A DNA stretch of 5,035 nucleotides from Calditrichota bacterium (GTDB lineage Bacteria; Zhuqueibacterota; Zhuqueibacteria; Zhuqueibacterales; Geothermadaptataceae). This document shows positions 1 through 5,035 of this stretch, piece by piece. How positions within the stretch are numbered: the first letter of the stretch is position 1; each line of letters opens with the position of its first letter. Position numbers and translations under genes: made by a program. The notes under the pieces are model-generated. The model had not been told where the DNA came from, made no database searches, and worked only from the letters and a program-made list of their open reading frames with translations. The DNA is taken from positions 1 to 5,035 of the forward strand of contig QQUM01000649.1 in assembly GCA_008501545.1 (NCBI GenBank), read 5' to 3'.

Positions 1-632
1 ACGCTGGATCCCGAATCCTTGATAACTTCAGCTTTCTCAACTTTACCTTGTGAGTTTATCAAAAGTCGCAGCACCACGGTACCCTCGATTGCGGCCATCC
101 TGGCAACATCGGGATATACGATGCGTTCATAGATGGCACGGTAACCACCCACAGGTTTCGGCGGTGTATCATAGACAACAAATATATCTTCTGAATCCTT
201 GATAACTGGCTTTTCCGGTGGTAGTGGAATTTCAGCAAAATTGACATCTGTATCATCAATTGTCTCATCTTCAGGAATATCTTCATCTTCCGAAGGAATT
301 GGGACTGCTGGACGTGGTGGCGCAGCCAATTTACGGATTTGCTTTGTAATCGGTATTTCTTCAACGATGAGTTGTTGCATATCGGGTGCAAAATGTTGTG
401 ATACGGTTTCAAGGTTGCGCAAGGTTAAAAATGCACAAATTACCAGCAGCAATGAGGCAGCCGTAGCCATTTCCATTGTTGCGGCGTATTGCTTCTTTAA
501 ATCATATTTCGAATTTTTTGTTTTTGTTAATTCATCCGGTTTAATTGACTGCCAGAATGCACGGCTTTCCGAAGTCTCTTTGATTTTTCCGGGTTCCACT
601 CCCAAGGGATTGAATGCCTTAAAAGTTTTCAT
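1..632 (-). CDS. TonB-family energy transducer, 3' end cut by window edge
   Basis: TonB proteins span the inner membrane and pass proton-motive energy from ExbB/ExbD to outer-membrane TonB-dependent receptors. The minus-strand frame is open for 210 codons from ATG at 632 to the left edge. Visible parts are an unusually long cytoplasmic N-terminus of about 50 residues, one hydrophobic segment at about 55-71 (MATAASLLLVICAFLTL), a proline- and acid-rich periplasmic linker at about 103-142 (APPRPAVPIP, then an Asp/Glu-rich run), and a TonB C-terminal domain from about 155. That domain shows the family hallmarks PVGGY, YPDVAR (Y173-P174), EGTVVLR and GKVEKAEVIKDSG. Probably 25-40 residues are missing. 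The start is supported by GGAG at 639-642, six bases upstream, and by an in-frame stop at 660-662 with no other ATG between. Family assignment is firm; the partner receptor is unknown. Confidence 0.9.
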   Translation of the reverse strand, partial: MKTFKAFNPLGVEPGKIKETSESRAFWQSIKPDELTKTKNSKYDLKKQYAATMEMATAASLLLVICAFLTLRNLETVSQHFAPDMQQLIVEEIPITKQIRKLAAPPRPAVPIPSEDEDIPEDETIDDTDVNFAEIPLPPEKPVIKDSEDIFVVYDTPPKPVGGYRAIYERIVYPDVARMAAIEGTVVLRLLINSQGKVEKAEVIKDSGSS

Positions 633-634
633 TT

Positions 635-799
635 TCAGCTCCGGTTTGTATTTTCTTTTTTAATAATTTCTATTAATCGATTTTGTTGATATCTGCTTGA
701 TTTTGTGTTTGGGGCAGATGTACGGCAGGTTTTCAGGAAGGTTTCGATTTCTTTTTCGTGGTGGGACTGTAAGTCGGAGCTTGGGGTGACAGCTTCCCA
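635..799 (-). pseudogene. Possible 3' remnant of a gene upstream of tonB
   Basis: A minus-strand frame is open for 54 codons and ends with TGA at 637-635, only two bases before the tonB ATG. This is typical spacing for operon partners. It has no ATG, GTG or TTG start and is closed upstream by TAA at 802-800. The translation looks protein-like: charged and probably helical, with segments such as HHEKEIETFLKTCR and RYQQNRLIEIIKKENTNRS. I do not recognise the family. One reading is that the 5' part of a gene co-transcribed with tonB was lost when repeat DNA entered the spacer. A chance open frame in AT-rich sequence is also quite possible, since 54 stop-free codons are not rare. Confidence 0.25.
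639..642 (-). promoter_or_regulatory. Ribosome binding site of the tonB-family gene
   Basis: On the minus strand GGAG lies six bases before the ATG at 632, which fixes that start. The motif sits inside the short open frame that ends at 635, so if that frame was once a gene, the two were tightly coupled. Confidence 0.6.
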
Positions 800-860
800 T
801 TAATACGGAAAGGAGTGTGCGTCAGTGGTTCAAGGTGCGTCGTACCTTTCCCAATAAGCC

Positions 861-895
861 TAACGCTGACAGGGTCCGAAACCCTGTCAGCGTTA
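861..895. repeat. Perfect 15-bp stem, 5-base loop palindrome
   Basis: TAACGCTGACAGGGT at 861-875 pairs without mismatch with ACCCTGTCAGCGTTA at 881-895 around the loop CCGAA. No T-run follows on either strand and no gene ends next to it, so it is a poor intrinsic terminator. It resembles the REP/BIME class of short dispersed palindromes, and it lies 11 bases before the mobile element. The structure is certain; the function is not. Confidence 0.8.
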
Positions 896-906
896 TTGAA
901 TTCTAT

Positions 907-1192
907 GGGGCTGTATCAAAACATCAAATCAGTGAATAAAAATACTGAAAACCGTATACTTAACAGGGTTTTACTTTGTTTCATAAATAAGCATCTTGAG
1001 TAGCTCCGCTGCTTTTTAGCGGGGCGTATCGAAAGGTGCGGGTACATTCCTGAGCACGCATCCTTCGATACATCCCGCAAAATGCGCGGGATTACTCAGG
1101 ATGCTTCGAGGTGGATTCTTAATTATAAAGATTCTGCATGTATTCATAAATTTGTATATTTATAATACAGATTCATGTTTTGACACAGCCCC
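907..1192 (+). mobile_element. MITE-like non-coding element, copy 1 (286 bp)
   Basis: The ends are 21-bp terminal inverted repeats matching at 19 of 21 positions: GGGGCTGTATCAAAACATC.. at 907-927, and the complement of ..GTTTTGACACAGCCCC at 1172-1192. A second copy in the same orientation lies at 4426-4701. The copies align end to end with about 18 substitutions and two gaps (6 and 4 bases), and similarity stops at the terminal repeats on both sides. No credible protein is encoded. TTCATAAAT occurs twice inside (980-988 and 1143-1151). The centre (989-1106) folds as a cloverleaf. Inverted ends, small size and lack of coding capacity fit a miniature inverted-repeat transposable element moved in trans by a DDE transposase. 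I see no clear target-site duplication, so the insertion may be old or the cognate family may leave none. The strand given is arbitrary. Confidence 0.8.
989..1106. other. Cloverleaf / four-way-junction fold in element copy 1
   Basis: A closing stem (989-1002 with 1093-1106, 13 of 14 paired plus one wobble) encloses three hairpins laid end to end. Hairpin 1 pairs 1004-1010 with 1018-1024. Hairpin 2 pairs 1026-1039 with 1058-1071 (12 Watson-Crick pairs, one wobble, one A-C mismatch). Hairpin 3 pairs 1072-1078 with 1086-1092. Only positions 1003 and 1025 are unpaired at the junction. Pairing is read directly from the sequence. Whether it acts as RNA, as extruded DNA, or only as a relic of transposon structure cannot be told. 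Confidence 0.7.
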
Positions 1193-1308
1193 CATCTTTT
1201 TTCTTGAGCCCCACTTTTACGTGCATCTGTCTTGTCACCACGAATGGTCGTCCTGGCCATAATTCAATTCTTGTATTGCGATAATTCCCTTCTTAATTCA
1301 ACTTTTCC

Positions 1309-1337
1309 TTGGAACAGTGCACAGTTCTTCTTAGAAT
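1309..1337 (+). promoter_or_regulatory. Candidate sigma-70-type promoter for the rhamnosidase gene
   Basis: TTGGAA at 1309-1314 (4 of 6 to the -35 consensus) and TAGAAT at 1332-1337 (5 of 6 to the -10 consensus) are separated by exactly 17 bases. Transcription would start near 1344, giving a leader of about 80 bases. This is a prediction by eye, and the organism's promoter rules are unknown. Confidence 0.3.
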
Positions 1338-1414
1338 AACTGGAAATATTCACCTTGCTGCGTTTCTTTTGATTTCATTTTCTGCGATTACCGGGCTCAA
1401 TTACATAATAATTT

Positions 1415-1419
1415 GGAGA
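1415..1419 (+). promoter_or_regulatory. RBS that selects the GTG start of the rhamnosidase gene
   Basis: GGAGA lies seven bases before GTG at 1427. The alternative ATG at 1469 has no Shine-Dalgarno-like sequence. The ATG at 1526 has a fair AGGA but would leave a signal sequence without a positively charged N-terminus. Confidence 0.55.
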
Positions 1420-1426
1420 ACTGATT

Positions 1427-3916
1427 GTGCAGATCAAATCGAAATTTTTCTCTTTTCGTTTTCTGTTGATGAATGCAGAAAGTTATTACTACCAGCACAA
1501 AAATTTTGGCAAAGGATGGCCAATAATGCTTTTTTTATTCATCCTGAATATGGCCGGTATCGGCTTTGATACAGCATGCATCGCCTCAGAAAAAAACAAC
1601 AATGAACTTGCCAACAGCTTGTGGATTGGAACCCACTTCGATTCGATGCAATCCGAAATCGAACTTTACGGTGATAATCCAGCTCCCATGTTTCGGCGGG
1701 AATTTACCGTGATGGAACAAGTCCGCTCAGCAACCTTGACAATTACGGCTGCCGGATATTACAGTGCTAAACTAAACGGGGAAAAAATTGGCAGAGATTA
1801 CCTCGATCCTGCCTGGTCAGATTTCAGTAAACGCGTTTATTACAGATCCTATGATTTAACCAAATCATTGAAATCCGGGATGAATTGCATTGGTGTTACC
1901 CTGGGCAACGGCTTTTACAATCCGTTACCGATGACCATGTGGGGCTATCTTAATCTGCGAAAATTTCTCCCTACCGGCAACCCGGTTTTCATCGCCAGAC
2001 TGCGTATTGAGTATGAAAACGGAGACGTCGAAGAAATCACAACCGATCGTTTGTGGAAATATGCATCCGGGCCGGTTCGTAAAAATAATGTGTATTTGGG
2101 TGAAGTGTACGATGCAAATTATGAAATCCCCAATTGGGAAAAGGCTGGTTTCGATGATGCAGAATGGATGAATGCTGTCGAACAGAATGGCCCTGGTGGT
2201 GTACTGCAGGAAGCGTTTTTTCCGCCTGTTCAAATCACAGATATCAAAACACCAGTTGCAATTAAGGCGCTTGCCGGTGGAAAATATCTTGCTGACATGG
2301 GTGTGAATTTCACCGGATTGTTCCGTATTCGTCTCACAGGCGAACCTGGAGATTCCGTGACGATCCGCTTCGGTGAGCGCGTTTATGAAAATGGCGATCT
2401 CAATCCGATGACAACAGTTGCCGGCCAAATTAAAAAGCCAGGCAAAGGCGGCCCCGGCGCGCCGGATACCGCCTGGCAAGCGGATACCTATATTTTCGGA
2501 AAAGAAAAAGATGTCTTGTACAGTCCTGAATTTACTTTTCATACCTACCGCTACATTGAAATTTCCGGACTGAAGCAAAAACCATTGTTTTTGGATATTG
2601 AAGGCCTGGCGCTGAACACCAATGTTGAAAACAAAAATACATTTTCCAGTTCGTCAGAACTCATCAATTCCATCCAGGATGCGACGGAACGGACGTTTCT
2701 TTCCAATTTGTTAAGCGTGCAGTCCGACTGCCCGGCCCGCGAAAAATTCGGTTACGGTGGTGATCTCAATGCCACCAGCGAAGCCTTCATCTACAATTTT
2801 GATATGCAGTCCTTCTATCGAAAGACGATTTACGACTGGGTTGACGCCATTAACGATACCGGATTTATCGATACTGCGCCTTTTGTCGGCATACAATATT
2901 GCGGTTTGAGCTGGGAATCGGCTTTTTTAACCACACAATACAATCTCTATTTATATTATAACGACACGGATATCATCAGAGAATTGTATGATCGCGATCT
3001 GGCCTGGATGGAAAAAGTCGCACGCATCCATCCCGATGGTATGGTTGAGAAAGGATTAAGTGACCACGAGTCGCTGAAACCAGTGCCGGTTGCGTTAACC
3101 GGAACCGCGCACTATCTCGAGTGTGCGCGGATTATGGAGAAATTTGCAGCAGTCATGGAAGATGCAGTGAATGAACAGAAATTCAGGTCACTGGCCAACA
3201 AATTATCCGGACTCATTCGAGATCGATTTTGGCAGCAGCCAATCAAAAATGAGATCAACCGACAAACCTTGTTCGCCACGCTGCTTTATTACAATATCCT
3301 GCCTGAATCGGAACAACAGTCGGGTGTTGATTCCTTGCTCACTGCACTCACAAATGCGCCGGCCGGGCATTTTATTACCGGAATATTTGGTACAAAATTC
3401 ATCCTCGAAGCGCTATCGAAAGCGGGGCATGCTAACAAGGTGTATAAAATCGTCAACAGCAGGACTTATCCCGGCTGGGGATTTATGATTGATCGCGGGG
3501 CAACGACGATTTGGGAAACCTGGAAAGAGAGTGACAATACTTACTCTAATTGCCACCCGATGTTTGGTTCAGTCTCGGAATGGTTTTACAAATGGCTTGG
3601 CGGTATTCGGCCGCTTCCGGAGCATCCGGGTTTTAAAAAATTTATCATTAATCCAGCTCTGCCTGAAGGATTGGATTCGGTGAGGTGTTCCTACCATTCT
3701 CCGCATGGCGAAATCGTCTCCAATTGGAAGAGTGACGGTGCAAGGAAGGAATTTGAAATCGTGATTCCCGTGGAAACCACTGCATTGGTCAAATTGCCTG
3801 TCAGGCAGGGACACGTGCTGGTCATCCGGGATGCGAAGAAAGATGTTTTGCAAAAAATGACTGACATATCACCTTTCGAATTAAGTGCAGGGCATTATTG
3901 GATATCCACGGAATAA
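1427..3916 (+). CDS. GH78 alpha-L-rhamnosidase, exported
   Basis: This enzyme would hydrolyse terminal alpha-L-rhamnose from plant or bacterial glycans by the inverting GH78 mechanism. It has 829 residues, a normal size for the family. A basic N-terminus with a hydrophobic stretch at about 31-47 (WPIMLFLFILNMAGIGF) and a possible cleavage after A53 or S54 suggest export. Next come the N-terminal rhamnosidase beta domain (LNGEKIGRDYLDPAWSDF, then LGNGFY), a second beta domain around 275-378 (ADMGVNFTGLFRIRLTGEPG, FTFHTYRYIEISGL), and an (alpha/alpha)6 catalytic domain at about 400-715. The C-terminal beta domain covers about 720-800 (GGIRPLPEHPGF). The catalytic signature DCPAREKFGYGGD is intact with D434, E439 (expected general acid) and D446. 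E697 in TTIWETW is the expected general base. The hydrophobic segment begins later than usual, after about 30 residues, so an uncleaved anchor is possible. Substrate specificity cannot be read from the sequence. Confidence 0.93.
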   Translation: MQIKSKFFSFRFLLMNAESYYYQHKNFGKGWPIMLFLFILNMAGIGFDTACIASEKNNNELANSLWIGTHFDSMQSEIELYGDNPAPMFRREFTVMEQVRSATLTITAAGYYSAKLNGEKIGRDYLDPAWSDFSKRVYYRSYDLTKSLKSGMNCIGVTLGNGFYNPLPMTMWGYLNLRKFLPTGNPVFIARLRIEYENGDVEEITTDRLWKYASGPVRKNNVYLGEVYDANYEIPNWEKAGFDDAEWMNAVEQNGPGGVLQEAFFPPVQITDIKTPVAIKALAGGKYLADMGVNFTGLFRIRLTGEPGDSVTIRFGERVYENGDLNPMTTVAGQIKKPGKGGPGAPDTAWQADTYIFGKEKDVLYSPEFTFHTYRYIEISGLKQKPLFLDIEGLALNTNVENKNTFSSSSELINSIQDATERTFLSNLLSVQSDCPAREKFGYGGDLNATSEAFIYNFDMQSFYRKTIYDWVDAINDTGFIDTAPFVGIQYCGLSWESAFLTTQYNLYLYYNDTDIIRELYDRDLAWMEKVARIHPDGMVEKGLSDHESLKPVPVALTGTAHYLECARIMEKFAAVMEDAVNEQKFRSLANKLSGLIRDRFWQQPIKNEINRQTLFATLLYYNILPESEQQSGVDSLLTALTNAPAGHFITGIFGTKFILEALSKAGHANKVYKIVNSRTYPGWGFMIDRGATTIWETWKESDNTYSNCHPMFGSVSEWFYKWLGGIRPLPEHPGFKKFIINPALPEGLDSVRCSYHSPHGEIVSNWKSDGARKEFEIVIPVETTALVKLPVRQGHVLVIRDAKKDVLQKMTDISPFELSAGHYWISTE

Positions 3917-3956
3917 GCGAAATCCTTATTTTCTCAAATTTTATGATGGAGTCTCC

Positions 3957-4007
3957 ATGGTGATAATGCTGAGACCAGCGGCAGTTAATTTATCAAAACA
4001 GGTTTGA
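3957..4007 (+). CDS. Possible 16-codon leader ORF before the cupin gene
   Basis: ATG at 3957 opens a 16-residue frame (MVIMLRPAAVNLSKQV) ending at TGA 4005-4007, 15 bases before the cupin start. GGAG at 3948-3951 lies five bases upstream, a good ribosome binding site. That motif is part of the small palindrome ATGGAG-T-CTCCAT (3946-3958), which could hide it. It may be a leader peptide coupling translation to the cupin, or pure chance; nothing in the peptide is recognisable. Confidence 0.2.
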   Translation: MVIMLRPAAVNLSKQV

Positions 4008-4011
4008 CTTT

Positions 4012-4017
4012 GGAAGG
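4012..4017 (+). promoter_or_regulatory. Ribosome binding site of the cupin gene
   Basis: GGAAGG is five bases before ATG 4023 and supports that start. Confidence 0.6.
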
Positions 4018-4022
4018 TTTGC

Positions 4023-4388
4023 ATGCAAAAGATAACTCTGGAAGAAAAATTTCAATTGATCGAAGGGTATTGGTCACCAAAAATCGTTGGCGAGCTCAAT
4101 GGCCAGTACATTAAATTAGCCAAATTTAAAGGCAAGTTTGTCTGGCATGCCCACGAACACGAAGACGAATTTTTCCAGGTGATCAAAGGCAGCATCGTCA
4201 TTCATTTTCGTGACCGGCGTGTTTGCATTGATGAAGGCGAATGCCTCATCGTTCCGAAAGGTATTGAGCACAAACCGGAAGCTGCAGACGAAGCGTATGT
4301 TTTACTGTTTGAACCGAAAACGACGGCGCACACGGGGAGCAGTGAAAATAAATTGACCGTTCCCGTGGAAAAACAGGATTGGATTTAG
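4023..4388 (+). CDS. Small single-domain cupin protein
   Basis: This is a 121-residue cytoplasmic protein (no signal peptide) with both cupin motifs. Motif 1 runs from G37 to G56, with H42 and H44 followed after four residues by E49 and then, six residues later, G56. Motif 2 has G72, P78, G80 and H83. H42, H44, E49 and H83 are the expected metal ligands; the Asn usually ending motif 2 is replaced by Ala (A87). The start (EKFQLIEGYWSPKIVGELNGQY) and end (LLFEPKTTAHTG, then a final DWI) match a widespread family of stand-alone bacterial cupins, often annotated only as 'cupin domain-containing' or mannose-6-phosphate-isomerase-like. It follows the rhamnosidase by 106 bases on the same strand with no terminator between, so co-transcription is possible. 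A role in sugar metabolism is only a guess; the reaction is unknown. Confidence 0.85.
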   Translation: MQKITLEEKFQLIEGYWSPKIVGELNGQYIKLAKFKGKFVWHAHEHEDEFFQVIKGSIVIHFRDRRVCIDEGECLIVPKGIEHKPEAADEAYVLLFEPKTTAHTGSSENKLTVPVEKQDWI

Positions 4389-4425
4389 GTAAAGGTCGCG
4401 AAATATTTGTTCTTGTATGATAAGA

Positions 4426-4701
4426 GGGGCTGTATCAAAACATCAAAGTAGTGAATAAGAATTCAGAAAACCGTATGCTTAACAGGATTTTAGTTTATTT
4501 CATAAATAAGCATCTTGAGTAGTCCCGCTGCTTTTAAGCGGGGCGTATCGAAGGGTGCATTCCTGAGCACGCACCCTTCGATACATCCCGCAAAATGCGC
4601 GGGATTACTCAGGATGCTTCGAGGTGGATTCTTAACTATAAAGATTCTGTATGTATTCATAAATTTTTTTATAACACAGATTCATGTTTTGACACAGCCC
4701 C
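4426..4701 (+). mobile_element. MITE-like non-coding element, copy 2 (276 bp)
   Basis: This is the same element as at 907-1192, in the same orientation, with the same 21-bp inverted ends (4426-4446 and 4681-4701). It is 10 bases shorter: six bases are missing from the loop of hairpin 2 and four from the AT-rich stretch near the right end. The flanks GATAAGA and ACTTCTT give no obvious target duplication. It starts 38 bases after the cupin stop codon and ends 27 bases before the next start codon, so it forms nearly the whole spacer. The right end carries TTGACA (4689-4694), a perfect -35 hexamer facing outward, but no good -10 lies at 16-18 bases from it. Confidence 0.8.
4508..4619. other. Cloverleaf / four-way-junction fold in element copy 2
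   Basis: The architecture matches copy 1: closing stem 4508-4521 with 4606-4619, and hairpins at 4522-4544, 4545-4584 and 4585-4605. No unpaired base is left at the junction. Hairpin 2 is a perfect 14-bp stem here (4545-4558 with 4571-4584, 12-base loop), whereas copy 1 has one mismatch and one wobble. Confidence 0.7.
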
Positions 4702-4728
4702 ACTTCTTACAAAGAAAGATGAATTATT

Positions 4729-5035
4729 ATGAAAAACAGCTCATTTATTCTTGGAATTTACAGTTCATGCATCTCTTTTATTTTCCTGTACTCTTGCCAG
4801 ACACCCATGCAAACAGAAGTTGGGGCTGATCCCAATTTCGTTTACCAACCATTTACCCCGGATTCTACGTATCGTACCATTTCCCGCGCCGAATATGCTG
4901 AGAAACTCTATGGTTTCTGGCTTGGGCAGTGTATTGCCAACTGGACGGGTATTATCACCGAAATGGAAAAGATTGGCAACATCGGCGATATCAAAACCGG
5001 CGCTTTTTACACACGATATGACTGGGGAAAAGCGG
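4729..5035 (+). CDS. Exported ADP-ribosylglycohydrolase-family protein, 5' part
   Basis: The frame is open for 102 codons from ATG 4729 to the right edge. The N-terminus is a signal sequence (MKNSSFILGIYSSCISFIFL) followed by LYSC. Cys23 could be lipidated, though Tyr at -2 is unusual in a lipobox. The mature part contains EYAEKLYGFWLGQCIANWTG at 55-74 and then TEMEK...GNIGDIKTGAFYTRYDWG. To my reading this is the opening helix and first loop of the ADP-ribosylglycohydrolase (DraG/ARH-like) fold, in the exported form seen in Bacteroidota-type bacteria. The Asp residues that bind the magnesium pair would mostly lie beyond the window, so catalytic competence is unknown. Despite the family name, the true substrate of exported members is uncertain. 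Only a weak purine-rich RBS (AAAGAAAG, 4711-4718) is present. Confidence 0.75.
   Translation, partial: MKNSSFILGIYSSCISFIFLYSCQTPMQTEVGADPNFVYQPFTPDSTYRTISRAEYAEKLYGFWLGQCIANWTGIITEMEKIGNIGDIKTGAFYTRYDWGKA

Larger units (their letters stand above)
633..906. other. Spacer between tonB and the mobile element
   Basis: No complete gene is supported here. Beyond the possible remnant at 635-799, there is a loose inverted repeat GGAAAGG (807-813) / CCTTTCC (845-851). Its 31-base loop contains a direct repeat GTGCGTC at 817-823 and 835-841. The perfect palindrome at 861-895 follows. I found no convincing promoter for tonB. Confidence 0.5.
1193..1426. other. Spacer between element copy 1 and the rhamnosidase gene
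   Basis: No gene is supported. The stretch holds the candidate rhamnosidase promoter at 1309-1337 and the RBS at 1415-1419. A 38-codon minus-strand frame from ATG at 1260 runs into the mobile element and stops at 1144; I do not treat it as a gene because most of its second half is element sequence. Confidence 0.5.

Noticed and set aside
13..209. 15-base repeat GAATCCTTGATAACT at 13-27 and 195-209 inside tonB
   Set aside because: Both encode a VIKDS stretch in the same frame. Two short matches in unrelated parts of the protein are most simply chance and shared codon use.
59..412. Minus-strand 117-codon frame
   Set aside because: It is an out-of-frame shadow of the tonB-family gene, whose own frame shows the membrane segment and the TonB C-terminal motifs.
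907..1192. CRISPR, attC or intrinsic terminator as explanations for the repeat
   Set aside because: There are only two distant copies and no spacer array, there is no integrase gene, and no T-run follows any hairpin. Matching inverted ends fit a transposable element better.
1144..1260. Minus-strand 38-codon frame from ATG at 1260 (begins MARTTIRGDKTDARKSG)
   Set aside because: It has no good ribosome binding site, and its second half is mobile-element sequence. It may be a gene fragment interrupted by the element, but nothing recognisable supports that.
1925..2578. Long minus-strand open frame of 217 codons
   Set aside because: It lies entirely within the rhamnosidase gene on the opposite strand, and its translation has no recognisable motifs. 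The plus-strand frame carries the intact GH78 domains.
4689..4717. Outward promoter formed by TTGACA in the right end of element copy 2
   Set aside because: At 16-18 bases downstream the sequence is AAAGAA/AAGAAA/AGAAAG, a poor -10. The hexamer is noted but not called a promoter.
4515..4829. Plus-strand 104-codon frame starting in element copy 2
   Set aside because: It begins inside the cloverleaf and overlaps the exported ADP-ribosylglycohydrolase-family gene in another frame. Copy 1 does not preserve it, because of the 6- and 4-base gaps and its different context.

Overview
The window looks like chromosomal DNA of a Gram-negative, polysaccharide-degrading bacterium. It has a TonB-type energy transducer of the layout common in Bacteroidota and related phyla, a secreted GH78 alpha-L-rhamnosidase, and an exported, probably lipid-anchored ADP-ribosylglycohydrolase-family protein. 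The base composition is moderate and the genes are separated by repeat-rich spacers. I favour the Bacteroidota/Ignavibacteriota/Calditrichota/KSB1 part of the tree. That placement is inference from gene content; no phylogenetic marker gene is present.

Layout from left to right: (1) 1-632, minus strand, the first 210 codons of a TonB-family protein whose end lies outside the window. (2) 633-1426, a 794-base spacer holding a possible gene remnant that abuts tonB, a perfect 15-bp palindrome at 861-895, copy 1 of a roughly 280-bp non-coding mobile element at 907-1192, and a candidate promoter at 1309-1337. (3) 1427-3916, plus strand, a complete GH78 alpha-L-rhamnosidase. (4) 4023-4388, a small metal-binding cupin, preceded by a possible 16-codon leader ORF. 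(5) 4426-4701, copy 2 of the same element in the same orientation. (6) 4729 to the right edge, the first 102 codons of an exported ADP-ribosylglycohydrolase-family protein.

The carbohydrate theme is coherent. The rhamnosidase would remove terminal L-rhamnose in the periplasm or outside the cell. A TonB protein of this kind energises outer-membrane uptake of such products, although this tonB is divergently oriented and may serve unrelated transporters. The cupin follows the rhamnosidase on the same strand and may be co-transcribed with it; its substrate is unknown.

The most notable feature is the repeat pair. Both copies have 21-bp terminal inverted repeats beginning GGGGCTGT, have no convincing coding capacity, and carry in the middle a tightly packed four-way-junction (cloverleaf) fold. 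Most stem differences between the copies keep the pairing. I read it as a MITE-like element. The copies are direct repeats bracketing the rhamnosidase-cupin block, and copy 2 ends 27 bases before the start codon of the last gene.
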